8,721 bases of DNA, taken from contig WFSU01000014.1 of NCBI GenBank assembly GCA_015485845.1, positions 1-8,721 on the forward strand, written 5' to 3'. The position numbers and the translations under genes are program-made. This document shows, piece by piece, positions 1 to 5,934 of this stretch. Origin of the DNA: Nitratifractor sp. (GTDB taxonomy: Bacteria; Campylobacterota; Campylobacteria; Campylobacterales; Sulfurovaceae). Within the stretch, counting starts at the first letter, position 1. Every line of letters starts with the position of its first letter. Below the pieces are notes generated by a model, which had not been told where the DNA came from, made no database searches, and worked only from the letters and a program-made list of their open reading frames with translations.

Positions 1-802
1 GGGTGAGGATCACGGCGCCGATCACGGCACCGTAGAGGCGACCCATGCCGCCGAGTACCACCATCACCACCAGCTCAATCGAGCGGCCGAATCCTGCCTC
101 CTGTGGGGAGATGAAGCCGGAGAAAAAAGCATACAGGCTCCCGGCGAGGGTAGCAATGACGACGGAGAGGACGAAGACGCGGCTTTTGTAGAGGGCGACA
201 TCGACGCCGACGCTTCCGGAGGCTTTTTCGGAATCGTGGAGGCTGCGGAGGATCCGCCCGAAAGGGGAATCGATGAGGTTTTCCATCACCCAGAGCAGCA
301 ATAACAACAGCACGCTGGCGAGGAGGTACCATTGCCACCCTTCGGTAAATTCAAATCCAAACACTGAAAAACTCTCGACGCTCATCCCGTCGGTGCCGCC
401 GGTGAGCTGATCTTCGTTGTTGAGGGCGATGGCGACGATGACACCGACGCCGAGGGTGGCCATGGCGAGGTAGTGACCGGAGAGTTTGAGAATCGGGCGG
501 GCGATGATGTACGCAAATATCGCCATGATTCCCAGTGAAATCGCGATGGCAAAGAGAGGGGAAAGATTGTATTGTCCCACGAGAATGGCTGAAATATACC
601 CGCCCAATCCGGCAAACGCGCCGTGGGCGAGGCTGATCTGTCCGGCATACCCCATCAGGAGATTGAGCCCCACGGCGATCATGGCGTTGAAGAGGGCGAC
701 GATGGCAATCTCGTAGTAGAAATCGTTGGTGAGTAATAGAGGGGTGAGTGCCAGGATGATGGTGAGGATCAACAGTGATGGTGAGAGACGGAGGGGGGTC
801 AT
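1..802 (-). CDS. livM: LivM-type branched-chain/hydrophobic amino acid ABC permease (C-terminus cut by window edge)
   Basis: This is the second inner-membrane permease of a HAAT-family ABC importer; it would pair with LivH to form the channel. Reading the minus strand from ATG at 802 gives 267 open codons with no stop before the edge, so the C-terminus lies outside. A hydrophobic N-terminus (residues about 9-25) is followed by the family signature GYAGQISLAHGAF at 51-63 and TGGTDG at 134-139. A long hydrophobic stretch rich in Leu spans 158-173. A cytoplasmic loop around 180-206 (FGRILRSLHDSEKA...) fits the EAA-like contact with the ATPase, and further membrane segments follow at 209-228 and 243-267. 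An ACGGAG Shine-Dalgarno (complement of 809-814) lies 6 nt before the start. The family is usually 300 or more residues, so perhaps 30-60 are missing. It is 193 nt downstream of livH, in the same direction, with a repeat element in the gap. Confidence 0.93.
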   Translation of the reverse strand, partial: MTPLRLSPSLLILTIILALTPLLLTNDFYYEIAIVALFNAMIAVGLNLLMGYAGQISLAHGAFAGLGGYISAILVGQYNLSPLFAIAISLGIMAIFAYIIARPILKLSGHYLAMATLGVGVIVAIALNNEDQLTGGTDGMSVESFSVFGFEFTEGWQWYLLASVLLLLLLWVMENLIDSPFGRILRSLHDSEKASGSVGVDVALYKSRVFVLSVVIATLAGSLYAFFSGFISPQEAGFGRSIELVVMVVLGGMGRLYGAVIGAVILT

Positions 803-823
803 GAAACACTCCGTTTTTCAAAT

Positions 824-851
824 GAGGAATTAGGAGTGAGGAGTGAGGAAT
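824..851. repeat. Four-unit purine-rich heptad tract (copy 1)
   Basis: Four consecutive 7-nt units read on the plus strand: GAGGAAT, TAGGAGT, GAGGAGT, GAGGAAT. They lie just upstream of livM, in the livH-livM gap. The same architecture, four heptads of related but not identical sequence (consensus about RAGRARW), occurs at 5671-5698. In both places the tract ends exactly 8 nt before a GCGTT hairpin, so it appears to be the left part of a larger composite element. Heptameric short tandem repeats of this style are known between genes in other bacteria, for example cyanobacteria. Whether they are related is unknown. Confidence 0.7.
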
Positions 852-859
852 TTTGGTAT

Positions 860-949
860 GCGTTGCTGCGAAACGCTTTGATAAAAGGGGCTGGGGTTTC
901 AACCCCACAATATACGCTGCGCGTTTGGTTGGACTGAAGTCCAAGCCCC
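860..949. repeat. Hairpin-rich dispersed repeat, copy 1 (REP/REPIN-like)
   Basis: This intergenic element inside the liv operon has an ordered set of hairpins. (a) GCGTT 860-864 pairs with AACGC 872-876. (b) GGGGTT 893-898 and AACCCC 901-906 form a stem around TC, preceded by GGGGCT 887-892. (c) ACGC 914-917 pairs with GCGT 921-924. (d) TTGGACT 929-935 and AGTCCAA 938-944 form a stem around GA, followed by GCCCC to 949. Positions 912-949 match 5792-5829 of the second copy with two mismatches, and the last 29 nt are identical. Arms (b) and (d) are also partly complementary over 20 nt (14 of 20 matches here). The arrangement resembles REP doublets (REPINs) mobilised by RAYT transposases, but no such gene is in the window. 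Confidence 0.8.
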
Positions 950-995
950 AGAAGAGACGATACCATCGTGTGATGCATATGTTTATCCACCATAC

Positions 996-1865
996 TCATA
1001 CTCTCTGCGCTTTCAACGTATTAAAAATCCCACCTGGGCGGACAAATAAAATAAGCAACATGATGATAAACGCCACGGCGTCCTTGTATTCGGACGAAAG
1101 ATACCCGGCGACGAGGGCTTCGATGAGGCCGAGGATGAGGCCGCCAAGTACGGCGCCAAACGGATTGCTGAGTCCTCCGATGATGGCGGCGGCGAAGCCT
1201 TTGAGACCGAGCATGATGCCCACTTCGTAATTGGTGGAAGCGATGGGGGTGAGGAGGATGCCTCCTACAGCGGCGATGGCGGCGGAGAGGGCAAAATTGA
1301 GCATGAGGATGCGGCGGACGTTGATCCCCATGAGACGGGCGGACTCGACGTTGTCGGAGACGGCGATCATCGCTTTGCCGGTGCGGGTCTTGCGGAAAAA
1401 GAGATACAGAGCGATGACGATGGCCAGCGAGACGACGATGATGAGGAGCGCCTGATAGGTAAGGATCGCGCCGAAGATTTCCAAGGCGCCGTCCCCGACA
1501 AACGAGGGGAGGGTATGGAGCTCTTTGTCCAGAACCACTTCCGTGAGACCTCGCAGGAAAATCGCATATCCCAGCGTAAGGATAATGAGCGAAACCTGAG
1601 AGCTGTCACGGGAGAGGTCGATGAGTTTCCAGAGCAGGATGCCGAGCAGAGCAGTAATGAGGATCGCAAGCCCGAAGGCAGCTGCCATCGGGATGCCTCC
1701 GGCGAGCAGGAAGACCATCACCATCCCCCCGGCCATCACAAACTCCCCCTGCGCGAAGTTGATGATGCCGCTGGAGTTGTAGATGACGGTGAAGCCCATC
1801 CCGACCAGCGCGTAGACGAATCCGACCGTGAGGCCGGAGAGGAGGAACGCGAAGAGTTCGGTCAT
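996..1865 (-). CDS. livH: LivH-type branched-chain/hydrophobic amino acid ABC permease
   Basis: This inner-membrane permease of a HAAT-family importer has 289 residues, the usual length for LivH. It is almost entirely hydrophobic, with repeated membrane segments. The LivH signature NSSGIINFAQGEF is at 30-42, and an EAA-like cytoplasmic loop carrying ESARLMGI lies at about 174-181. A Gly-rich stretch late in the protein (GGLSNPFGAVLGG) is also typical, and the end RPGGIFNT is the common LivH C-terminus. The ATG at 1863-1865 overlaps the livK stop by 4 nt (ATGA). There is no strong Shine-Dalgarno of its own, so translation is probably coupled to livK. It should form the channel with LivM and be driven by LivG/LivF-type ATPases, which are not in this window. 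The substrate cannot be read from the permease. Confidence 0.95.
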   Translation of the reverse strand: MTELFAFLLSGLTVGFVYALVGMGFTVIYNSSGIINFAQGEFVMAGGMVMVFLLAGGIPMAAAFGLAILITALLGILLWKLIDLSRDSSQVSLIILTLGYAIFLRGLTEVVLDKELHTLPSFVGDGALEIFGAILTYQALLIIVVSLAIVIALYLFFRKTRTGKAMIAVSDNVESARLMGINVRRILMLNFALSAAIAAVGGILLTPIASTNYEVGIMLGLKGFAAAIIGGLSNPFGAVLGGLILGLIEALVAGYLSSEYKDAVAFIIMLLILFVRPGGIFNTLKAQRV

Positions 1866-3004
1866 TTAGCCAAAGCCCAATCACCGTTTTTGATGTCAAG
1901 CAGTACCATGCCGGACTTGGTATCGAGACCGAGGTGGTCGGTGGGGCTCATGTTGACGACGCCGTCGATGCCGACGAAGTTGTGGAGTTTTTCGAGGTTG
2001 TCCCGGATCGACTGGGCAGAGCCGTCACCGGCTTTGATTGCTTCGACGATGGCATAGAGTGAATCGTATGCGTGACCACCGAAGCTGGAGACTTTGCTGC
2101 CAGAGAATTTCTCATACTCGTTTTTGTAAGCAACGCAGACTTTTTTGACCGGGTTGCTGTCGTCGAGCTTGTCAGCAACGACAACCGGGGGAGAGACGAG
2201 GCGGATGCCGTTGGCGGCTTCACCGGCGATCTCGATGAATTTCTTGGAAGCGACACCATGCGACTCATAGAGCGGCTGGGTGATCTTGAGCTGGTGGTAG
2301 TTTTTGGCGACGATGGCCGGCCCCTGACCGAAGCCGGGGTTGAGGATTGCCTGGACACCTTTGGTATTTTTGATCTTGAGCAACTGGGCGGTCATGTCGG
2401 TGTCTTTTTTGCCGTAAGTTTCATCGGCGACGATTTTAATGCCGGTTTTTTTGGCGACCATTTTACACTGCTTGCGCATGGACTTGCCGAAACCTCCGCT
2501 GCCGGAGATGAGGGCAAGGTTGGTCAGGTTGCGGGCTTTGAGATCAGCCATGATCTTCTGGCACGCCATTTTGTCGGTAGCAACAATCTTGAAGACGTAG
2601 GGTTTAACCGGCTCAATGATGGGAACGCCGCCCCCCATGGAGAGGAGGGGGGTTTTGGCCTTTTCCATCAGGGGGATGATGGCCATGGTTTCACCGGTGG
2701 TGGAGGGGCCGATGATGGCGACGACGTTGTCTTTGTGGAGCAGACGCTTGGTGAACGTGACGGCTTTCTTGGGGTTGGCTCCAGTATCGTAGGCGATGAG
2801 TTCGAGATTTTTACCTTTGACCCCACCGGCAGCGTTGATTTTCTCCACATAATGTTTGAGAGTTTTGAGTTCCGGATCTCCGAGGAACGAAGCCGGCCCT
2901 GTCGCGGCGACGATGGCACCGATCTTGATTGTGTCTTTAGCCCAGGCGGCACCTCCAAAGCCCAGAAGGGCGACCAACGCAAGGCGTAGGATGTTACGGT
3001 TCAT
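1862..3004 (-). CDS. livK: Periplasmic amino-acid-type substrate-binding protein (LivK/LivJ family)
   Basis: This is the soluble receptor of the importer, 380 residues, in the normal range for type 1 periplasmic binding proteins. Residues 1-22 form a Sec signal peptide (MNRN, hydrophobic core, then AWA before Lys23). There is no lipobox Cys, so the mature protein should be free in the periplasm. The mature part opens with TIKIGAIVAATGPASFLGDP and continues with INAAGGVKGK, typical of the Leu/Ile/Val-binding family. IGPSTTGET (98-106) corresponds to the ligand-contacting loop, followed by SMGGGVP at 122-128. The start is supported by AAGGAG (complement of 3010-3015) 5 nt upstream. It is the first gene of livK-livH-livM and overlaps livH by 4 nt. 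The ligand may be branched-chain or aromatic amino acids, or aryl carboxylates; the divergent ior genes make an aromatic ligand worth considering, but that is inference. Confidence 0.94.
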   Translation of the reverse strand: MNRNILRLALVALLGFGGAAWAKDTIKIGAIVAATGPASFLGDPELKTLKHYVEKINAAGGVKGKNLELIAYDTGANPKKAVTFTKRLLHKDNVVAIIGPSTTGETMAIIPLMEKAKTPLLSMGGGVPIIEPVKPYVFKIVATDKMACQKIMADLKARNLTNLALISGSGGFGKSMRKQCKMVAKKTGIKIVADETYGKKDTDMTAQLLKIKNTKGVQAILNPGFGQGPAIVAKNYHQLKITQPLYESHGVASKKFIEIAGEAANGIRLVSPPVVVADKLDDSNPVKKVCVAYKNEYEKFSGSKVSSFGGHAYDSLYAIVEAIKAGDGSAQSIRDNLEKLHNFVGIDGVVNMSPTDHLGLDTKSGMVLLDIKNGDWALAK

Positions 3005-3042
3005 TCTTTCTCCTTATGAAATGTTTTAATCGAATGTTTAGA

Positions 3043-3059
3043 AGTATAACGGAAGTTAT
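3043..3059 (-). promoter_or_regulatory. Candidate livK promoter -10 with overlapping inverted repeat
   Basis: On the minus strand TATACT (complement of 3043-3048) is a good -10 hexamer about 39 nt before the livK ATG; no convincing -35 is visible. An inverted repeat ATAAC-GGAA-GTTAT (3046-3059) overlaps this -10, as an operator would. Position and composition support a promoter. The operator is only a suggestion, because a 5-bp arm can arise by chance in AT-rich DNA. Confidence 0.4.
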
Positions 3060-3211
3060 GTGTGGAAAGGAAACAAGAAAGGGCATTTTAAGCCGTTTTT
3101 CCAAGAAGATTACCTTTTTACACAGTGAAATAGACCCAGGAAGAATAAGAAGAAGAAAATATAAAATTATTAACATAAAAGAGAGAAATTTTGCCAAATA
3201 TTGAATAATTG

Positions 3212-3241
3212 TTAAATCTTTAAGATGAGAGAGGGTAAAAT
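3212..3241 (+). promoter_or_regulatory. Candidate iorA promoter
   Basis: TAAAAT at 3236-3241 is a plausible -10 hexamer. TTAAAT at 3212-3217 is a weak -35 with an 18-nt spacer, in AT-rich surroundings. The start of transcription would then be near 3248, leaving a leader of about 57 nt before iorA. Weak -35 elements are common in Campylobacterota, so the assignment rests mostly on the -10 and position. Confidence 0.35.
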
Positions 3242-3304
3242 GGTTTCAGCAAGTATTCGGGGTAAACCCAGCTGCGCGTCAGAACATGAAAGAGAGGGGT
3301 CTGA

Positions 3305-5155
3305 ATGAAACAAACGAAAAAACAAACATTAATGGGTAATGATGCCATAGCATGGGGAATAGTGCATGCCAATGTCGATATGATCTCGGGGTATCCAGGT
3401 ACCCCTTCGAGTGAAATCCTCGGGATGGTGCAGAAGATCAAACATCAGCTCGATCTTCCAATCTATGCCGAATGGGCAACCAATGAAAAAGTGGGCTTCG
3501 AAGTGGCCTATGCCGGGGCGATTGCCGGTAAACGTACCGTTGCCACGATGAAGCAGGTGGGACTGAATGTCGCCAGTGATGCGCTGATGTCTGCCAGTTA
3601 CATTGGCAACCTTGGTGGGATGCTCCTCATCGCGGCCGACGACCCGGGCTTCCACTCTTCGCAGACGGAGCAGGACAGCCGGGTGTTTGCCAAATTTGCC
3701 CGGATCCCGGTGCTCGATCCGGCGACGCCGCAGGATGCCTACGATATGACCAAGTACGGGGTGGAGCTCTCGGAGCGTTTTCAGGTGCCGGTGATGCTTC
3801 GTCCGGTGATGCGGGTTGATCATGCCCGTGAAATTATCGAGATGGATGCCGAGACTCACTTTATCCCCAATGCCGGGGAGTTTCAGCGGGATATCGGACG
3901 CTGGGCAGGGGTGCCCCGTGCCGGACGGCTTCAGCAGGGTTACGATGTCCTCGACCGCATCGAGACGATCAAAGCGTACAATTGGGAGCACCACCTCCAA
4001 CCGAAATTTGATGCGCTCAAAGGGGGCAAGCTCCTGATCCTTGCCGGAGGAACGGGATACGCCTTTACCCTCGAAACATTGGCCGATCTCGGTATCGAAG
4101 CCGACGTGGTCAAGATCGAGATGCCCTATCCCCTCCCGGCAGAGGAGATCAAAGCACGTTTCGATGCGTACGAAAAGGTACTCGTCGTCGAAGAGCCCTA
4201 TCCCCTGATCGAAGAAGATTTGGCACACCCCAAACTCTACGGCAAAAAGACCGGGACGATGCACAAGATCGATGAGATGAAAAAAGAGCACATCCTGATG
4301 GCACTCCAGAAGCTGGGTGTGTACGAAGGTACCAATATCTACGAGGTACCCAAATTTGATCTCGGCTTTGATGTGCCCGATCGTCCACCCGCACTCTGTC
4401 CGGGGTGCCCCCACCGGGACATTTACTATGCGATCATGAAAGTGTTCAAAAAGAAAAAGTCAATCTACCCCTCCGATATCGGCTGCTACACGCTGGCACT
4501 CTCTCAGGGGGCGATTGACTCAATCCTCTGCATGGGAGCAAGTGTTTCGATGGCAAGCGGCTTTTCGATCGCCGATCCTTCCAAAACCGTCGTGGCGACC
4601 ATCGGAGACGGCACCTTCTTCCACTCCGGGATCCCTCCACTGCTCAATGCGGTGTACCAGAACCACCGCTTCATCCTCATTATCCTCGACAACTCCACGA
4701 TCGCGATGACGGGACGGCAGGGGACACCGGAGCGCTTCCATCAAAACATTGATATCGCCAAAATCGTCGAGGGGATGGGGATCAAATGTTATGAGCACAC
4801 CTATTCGCACGAAATGCAGGAGAACATCGACTTTATGAAGACCATTAAGTCGGAGTTTGAAAAGCCCGATCACCAAGGGCCCCTTGTGGTGCGGGTGCGG
4901 CAATTCTGCATCCTTGACAACGAGCGTAAAGATGACTGGATCCCCAATCTGTTTGCCGAAGTCGATCCAGACAAATGTGTCGCATGTGACAGCTGTACCA
5001 CGGTCTACAAATGCCCACCGATGGCCTACAATGCCGAAGGGAAGATCGAGATCGACCCCTTCCTCTGCGCCGGATGCGGCGGCTGCCTCGATGTGGTGTG
5101 TCCAACCGATGCGTTTCAGCTCGATGCGATTAAATCCAAAGGGGGTGCGTCATGA
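3305..5155 (+). CDS. iorA: Indolepyruvate:ferredoxin oxidoreductase, alpha subunit (TPP and 2x[4Fe-4S])
   Basis: This is the catalytic subunit of IOR, which interconverts aryl pyruvates plus CoA with arylacetyl-CoA, CO2 and reduced ferredoxin. The 616 residues match the family. The N-terminal 2-oxoacid oxidoreductase domain carries SGYPGTPSSE (28-37). CPGCPHR at 365-371 opens the TPP-binding domain. GDGTFF at 434-439 through Asn463 (ILDNST) is the TPP/Mg motif. Two iron-sulfur clusters follow at the C-terminus: Cys558, 561, 564 and 570, then Cys588, 591, 594 and 599. The Cys after each CxxCxxC triplet is 5 and then 4 residues further on, looser than the textbook ferredoxin spacing. AGAGGGG lies 5 nt before the ATG. 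The stop overlaps the iorB start (ATGA), as expected for a two-subunit enzyme. The fused TPP and ferredoxin domains distinguish it from pyruvate or 2-oxoglutarate oxidoreductases, whose subunits are split differently. Confidence 0.96.
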   Translation: MKQTKKQTLMGNDAIAWGIVHANVDMISGYPGTPSSEILGMVQKIKHQLDLPIYAEWATNEKVGFEVAYAGAIAGKRTVATMKQVGLNVASDALMSASYIGNLGGMLLIAADDPGFHSSQTEQDSRVFAKFARIPVLDPATPQDAYDMTKYGVELSERFQVPVMLRPVMRVDHAREIIEMDAETHFIPNAGEFQRDIGRWAGVPRAGRLQQGYDVLDRIETIKAYNWEHHLQPKFDALKGGKLLILAGGTGYAFTLETLADLGIEADVVKIEMPYPLPAEEIKARFDAYEKVLVVEEPYPLIEEDLAHPKLYGKKTGTMHKIDEMKKEHILMALQKLGVYEGTNIYEVPKFDLGFDVPDRPPALCPGCPHRDIYYAIMKVFKKKKSIYPSDIGCYTLALSQGAIDSILCMGASVSMASGFSIADPSKTVVATIGDGTFFHSGIPPLLNAVYQNHRFILIILDNSTIAMTGRQGTPERFHQNIDIAKIVEGMGIKCYEHTYSHEMQENIDFMKTIKSEFEKPDHQGPLVVRVRQFCILDNERKDDWIPNLFAEVDPDKCVACDSCTTVYKCPPMAYNAEGKIEIDPFLCAGCGGCLDVVCPTDAFQLDAIKSKGGAS

Positions 5156-5673
5156 GATATCAAATCGTCATCGCCGGATTCGGCGGGCAGGGGGTGGTAT
5201 TTCTCGTCAAAGTCCTCGCCCTGTGTGCGGGCAACCGTGATATTCCGTTTCTCGGTACCGAAAACCACGGGATGAGTCAGCGGGGCGGGGCAGTCAGCTG
5301 CGACATCAAAGTGGGGGAGTTTACCAATCCCGTCATCGACAACGGTCAAGCCGATCTCATCATCGGCCTCGACCCCAACGAAACGCTGCGCAACCTGCAC
5401 CTGCTCAAAAAAGATGCATACGTCGTGAGCAACTCTGACCGACCGTTTCCCGAGCTGCCGTTTCATGTAGCTCTGAGTGATGGCAATGCGAAAGCACTGG
5501 CCGGAGAATTTCCTATCCAGGGGCTTAATGCCTATATGTTGGGTGTAGCACTTGCGTCGGTGGATAATTTCCCTTTTAGCGTCGAAGAGGTTGAGACAGC
5601 CCTGCGGCAGATCAATGCCAAAGTGGCGGATCAGAATATTGCGATTGTGCATCAGGCGATGAGGGAAAATTAG
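5152..5673 (+). CDS. iorB: Indolepyruvate:ferredoxin oxidoreductase, beta subunit
   Basis: This is the small gamma-type (POR_N/KorC-like) subunit that completes IOR in the cytoplasm. It has 173 residues, slightly short of the usual 180-200 but with all recognisable parts. GFGGQGV (9-15) is the nucleotide/CoA-side glycine motif that opens this family, and ENHGMSQRGG (37-46) is its second hallmark. LIIGLDPNE follows in the middle. The ATG at 5152 lies inside the iorA stop (4-nt overlap), so synthesis should be coupled and stoichiometric. The TAG stop at 5671-5673 is the first three bases of a heptad repeat tract. The same tract supplies another in-frame TAG at 5692. Confidence 0.95.
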   Translation: MRYQIVIAGFGGQGVVFLVKVLALCAGNRDIPFLGTENHGMSQRGGAVSCDIKVGEFTNPVIDNGQADLIIGLDPNETLRNLHLLKKDAYVVSNSDRPFPELPFHVALSDGNAKALAGEFPIQGLNAYMLGVALASVDNFPFSVEEVETALRQINAKVADQNIAIVHQAMREN

Positions 5674-5698
5674 AAGTTAGAAAGTAGAAATTAGAAAT
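5671..5698. repeat. Four-unit purine-rich heptad tract (copy 2)
   Basis: Four consecutive 7-nt units: TAGAAGT, TAGAAAG, TAGAAAT, TAGAAAT. The tract begins on the iorB stop codon. It has the same number of units as the tract at 824-851 and, like it, ends exactly 8 nt before the GCGTT hairpin. The unit sequence differs from copy 1 (GAA-type here, GAGGA-type there), while period, purine bias and position are kept. Confidence 0.7.
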
Positions 5699-5706
5699 TG
5701 CGGTGG

Positions 5707-5829
5707 GCGTTGCTTTGCAGCGCTTCTATTTAAAAGGGGCTGGGACTTCAGTCCCACAGGATGATTAGAAAATCTATTCATAGTCAGGAAGATACGCTTT
5801 GCGTTTGGTTGGACTGAAGTCCAAGCCCC
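5707..5829. repeat. Hairpin-rich dispersed repeat, copy 2 (REP/REPIN-like)
   Basis: This is the second copy of the element at 860-949, in the iorB-paaK gap. (a) GCGTTGC 5707-5713 and GCAGCGC 5717-5723 form a 7-bp stem with one G-T pair and a TTT loop. (b) GGGACT 5742-5747 and AGTCCC 5750-5755 flank TC, preceded by GGGGCT 5736-5741. (c) ACGC 5794-5797 pairs with GCGT 5801-5804. (d) TTGGACT 5809-5815 and AGTCCAA 5818-5824 flank GA, followed by GCCCC to 5829. The spacer between (b) and (c) is 38 nt, against 7 nt in copy 1. Arms (b) and (d) match as a 20-nt inverted repeat at 18 positions. Relative to copy 1, stem (b) carries two compensatory pair changes. It could also act as a transcript-end structure after iorB, but no U-run follows. 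Confidence 0.82.
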
Positions 5830-5859
5830 TGAGAGGCTGTGTCACAACATGCGGTGTCA

Positions 5860-5900
5860 GGTGATTCATGATGCATCATTCCGACGCATCACAAATCACC
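5860..5900 (+). promoter_or_regulatory. Leader hairpin upstream of paaK (candidate cis-regulatory element)
   Basis: GGTGATT 5860-5866 pairs with AATCACC 5894-5900. After a CA/CA internal loop, TGATGC 5869-5874 pairs with GCATCA 5886-5891 around an 11-nt loop. This gives 13 base pairs in two stacks, ending 20 nt before the paaK Shine-Dalgarno. The core also contains the 10-bp palindrome TGATGCATCA (5869-5878) and a second GCATCA, so it could instead be a DNA operator. It shows no T-box or other riboswitch signature that I recognise. Confidence 0.4.
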
Positions 5901-5934
5901 AGACCCCAACCCAACAAAAAAAGGAGGAAAACAT

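Larger units (their letters stand above)
3005..3304. other. AT-rich divergent intergenic region between livK and iorA
   Basis: This 300-nt stretch is much richer in A+T than the flanking genes. It holds the divergent promoters of the importer operon and the ior genes. A purine/A-rich block at about 3138-3188 sits near its middle. I see no convincing gene here: the short open frames have poor starts and no Shine-Dalgarno. Both transcription units must be controlled from this stretch, so a shared regulator could bind here. Confidence 0.75.

Noticed and set aside
824..949. CRISPR repeat or insertion sequence end
   Set aside because: The two copies are about 4.8 kb apart, not an array, and no transposase or cas gene and no clear target-site duplication is present.
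2072..2989. Long open frame on the plus strand (305 codons) within livK
   Set aside because: It lies antisense to livK, whose signal peptide, binding motifs and Shine-Dalgarno are convincing. The product looks like low-complexity reverse-frame sequence and has no family signature.
2994..3197. 67-codon hydrophobic minus-strand frame overlapping the livK start
   Set aside because: It starts with TTG, has no Shine-Dalgarno, and its hydrophobic appearance follows from AT-rich promoter DNA.
3329..4414. 361-codon open frame on the minus strand inside iorA
   Set aside because: It is antisense to the TPP and N-terminal domains of iorA. It is rich in His/Gly/Asp as expected of a reverse shadow and has no recognisable domain.
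5830..5934. T-box or amino acid riboswitch before paaK
   Set aside because: No T-box antiterminator motif, specifier loop or intrinsic terminator was found; only a simple hairpin is visible.
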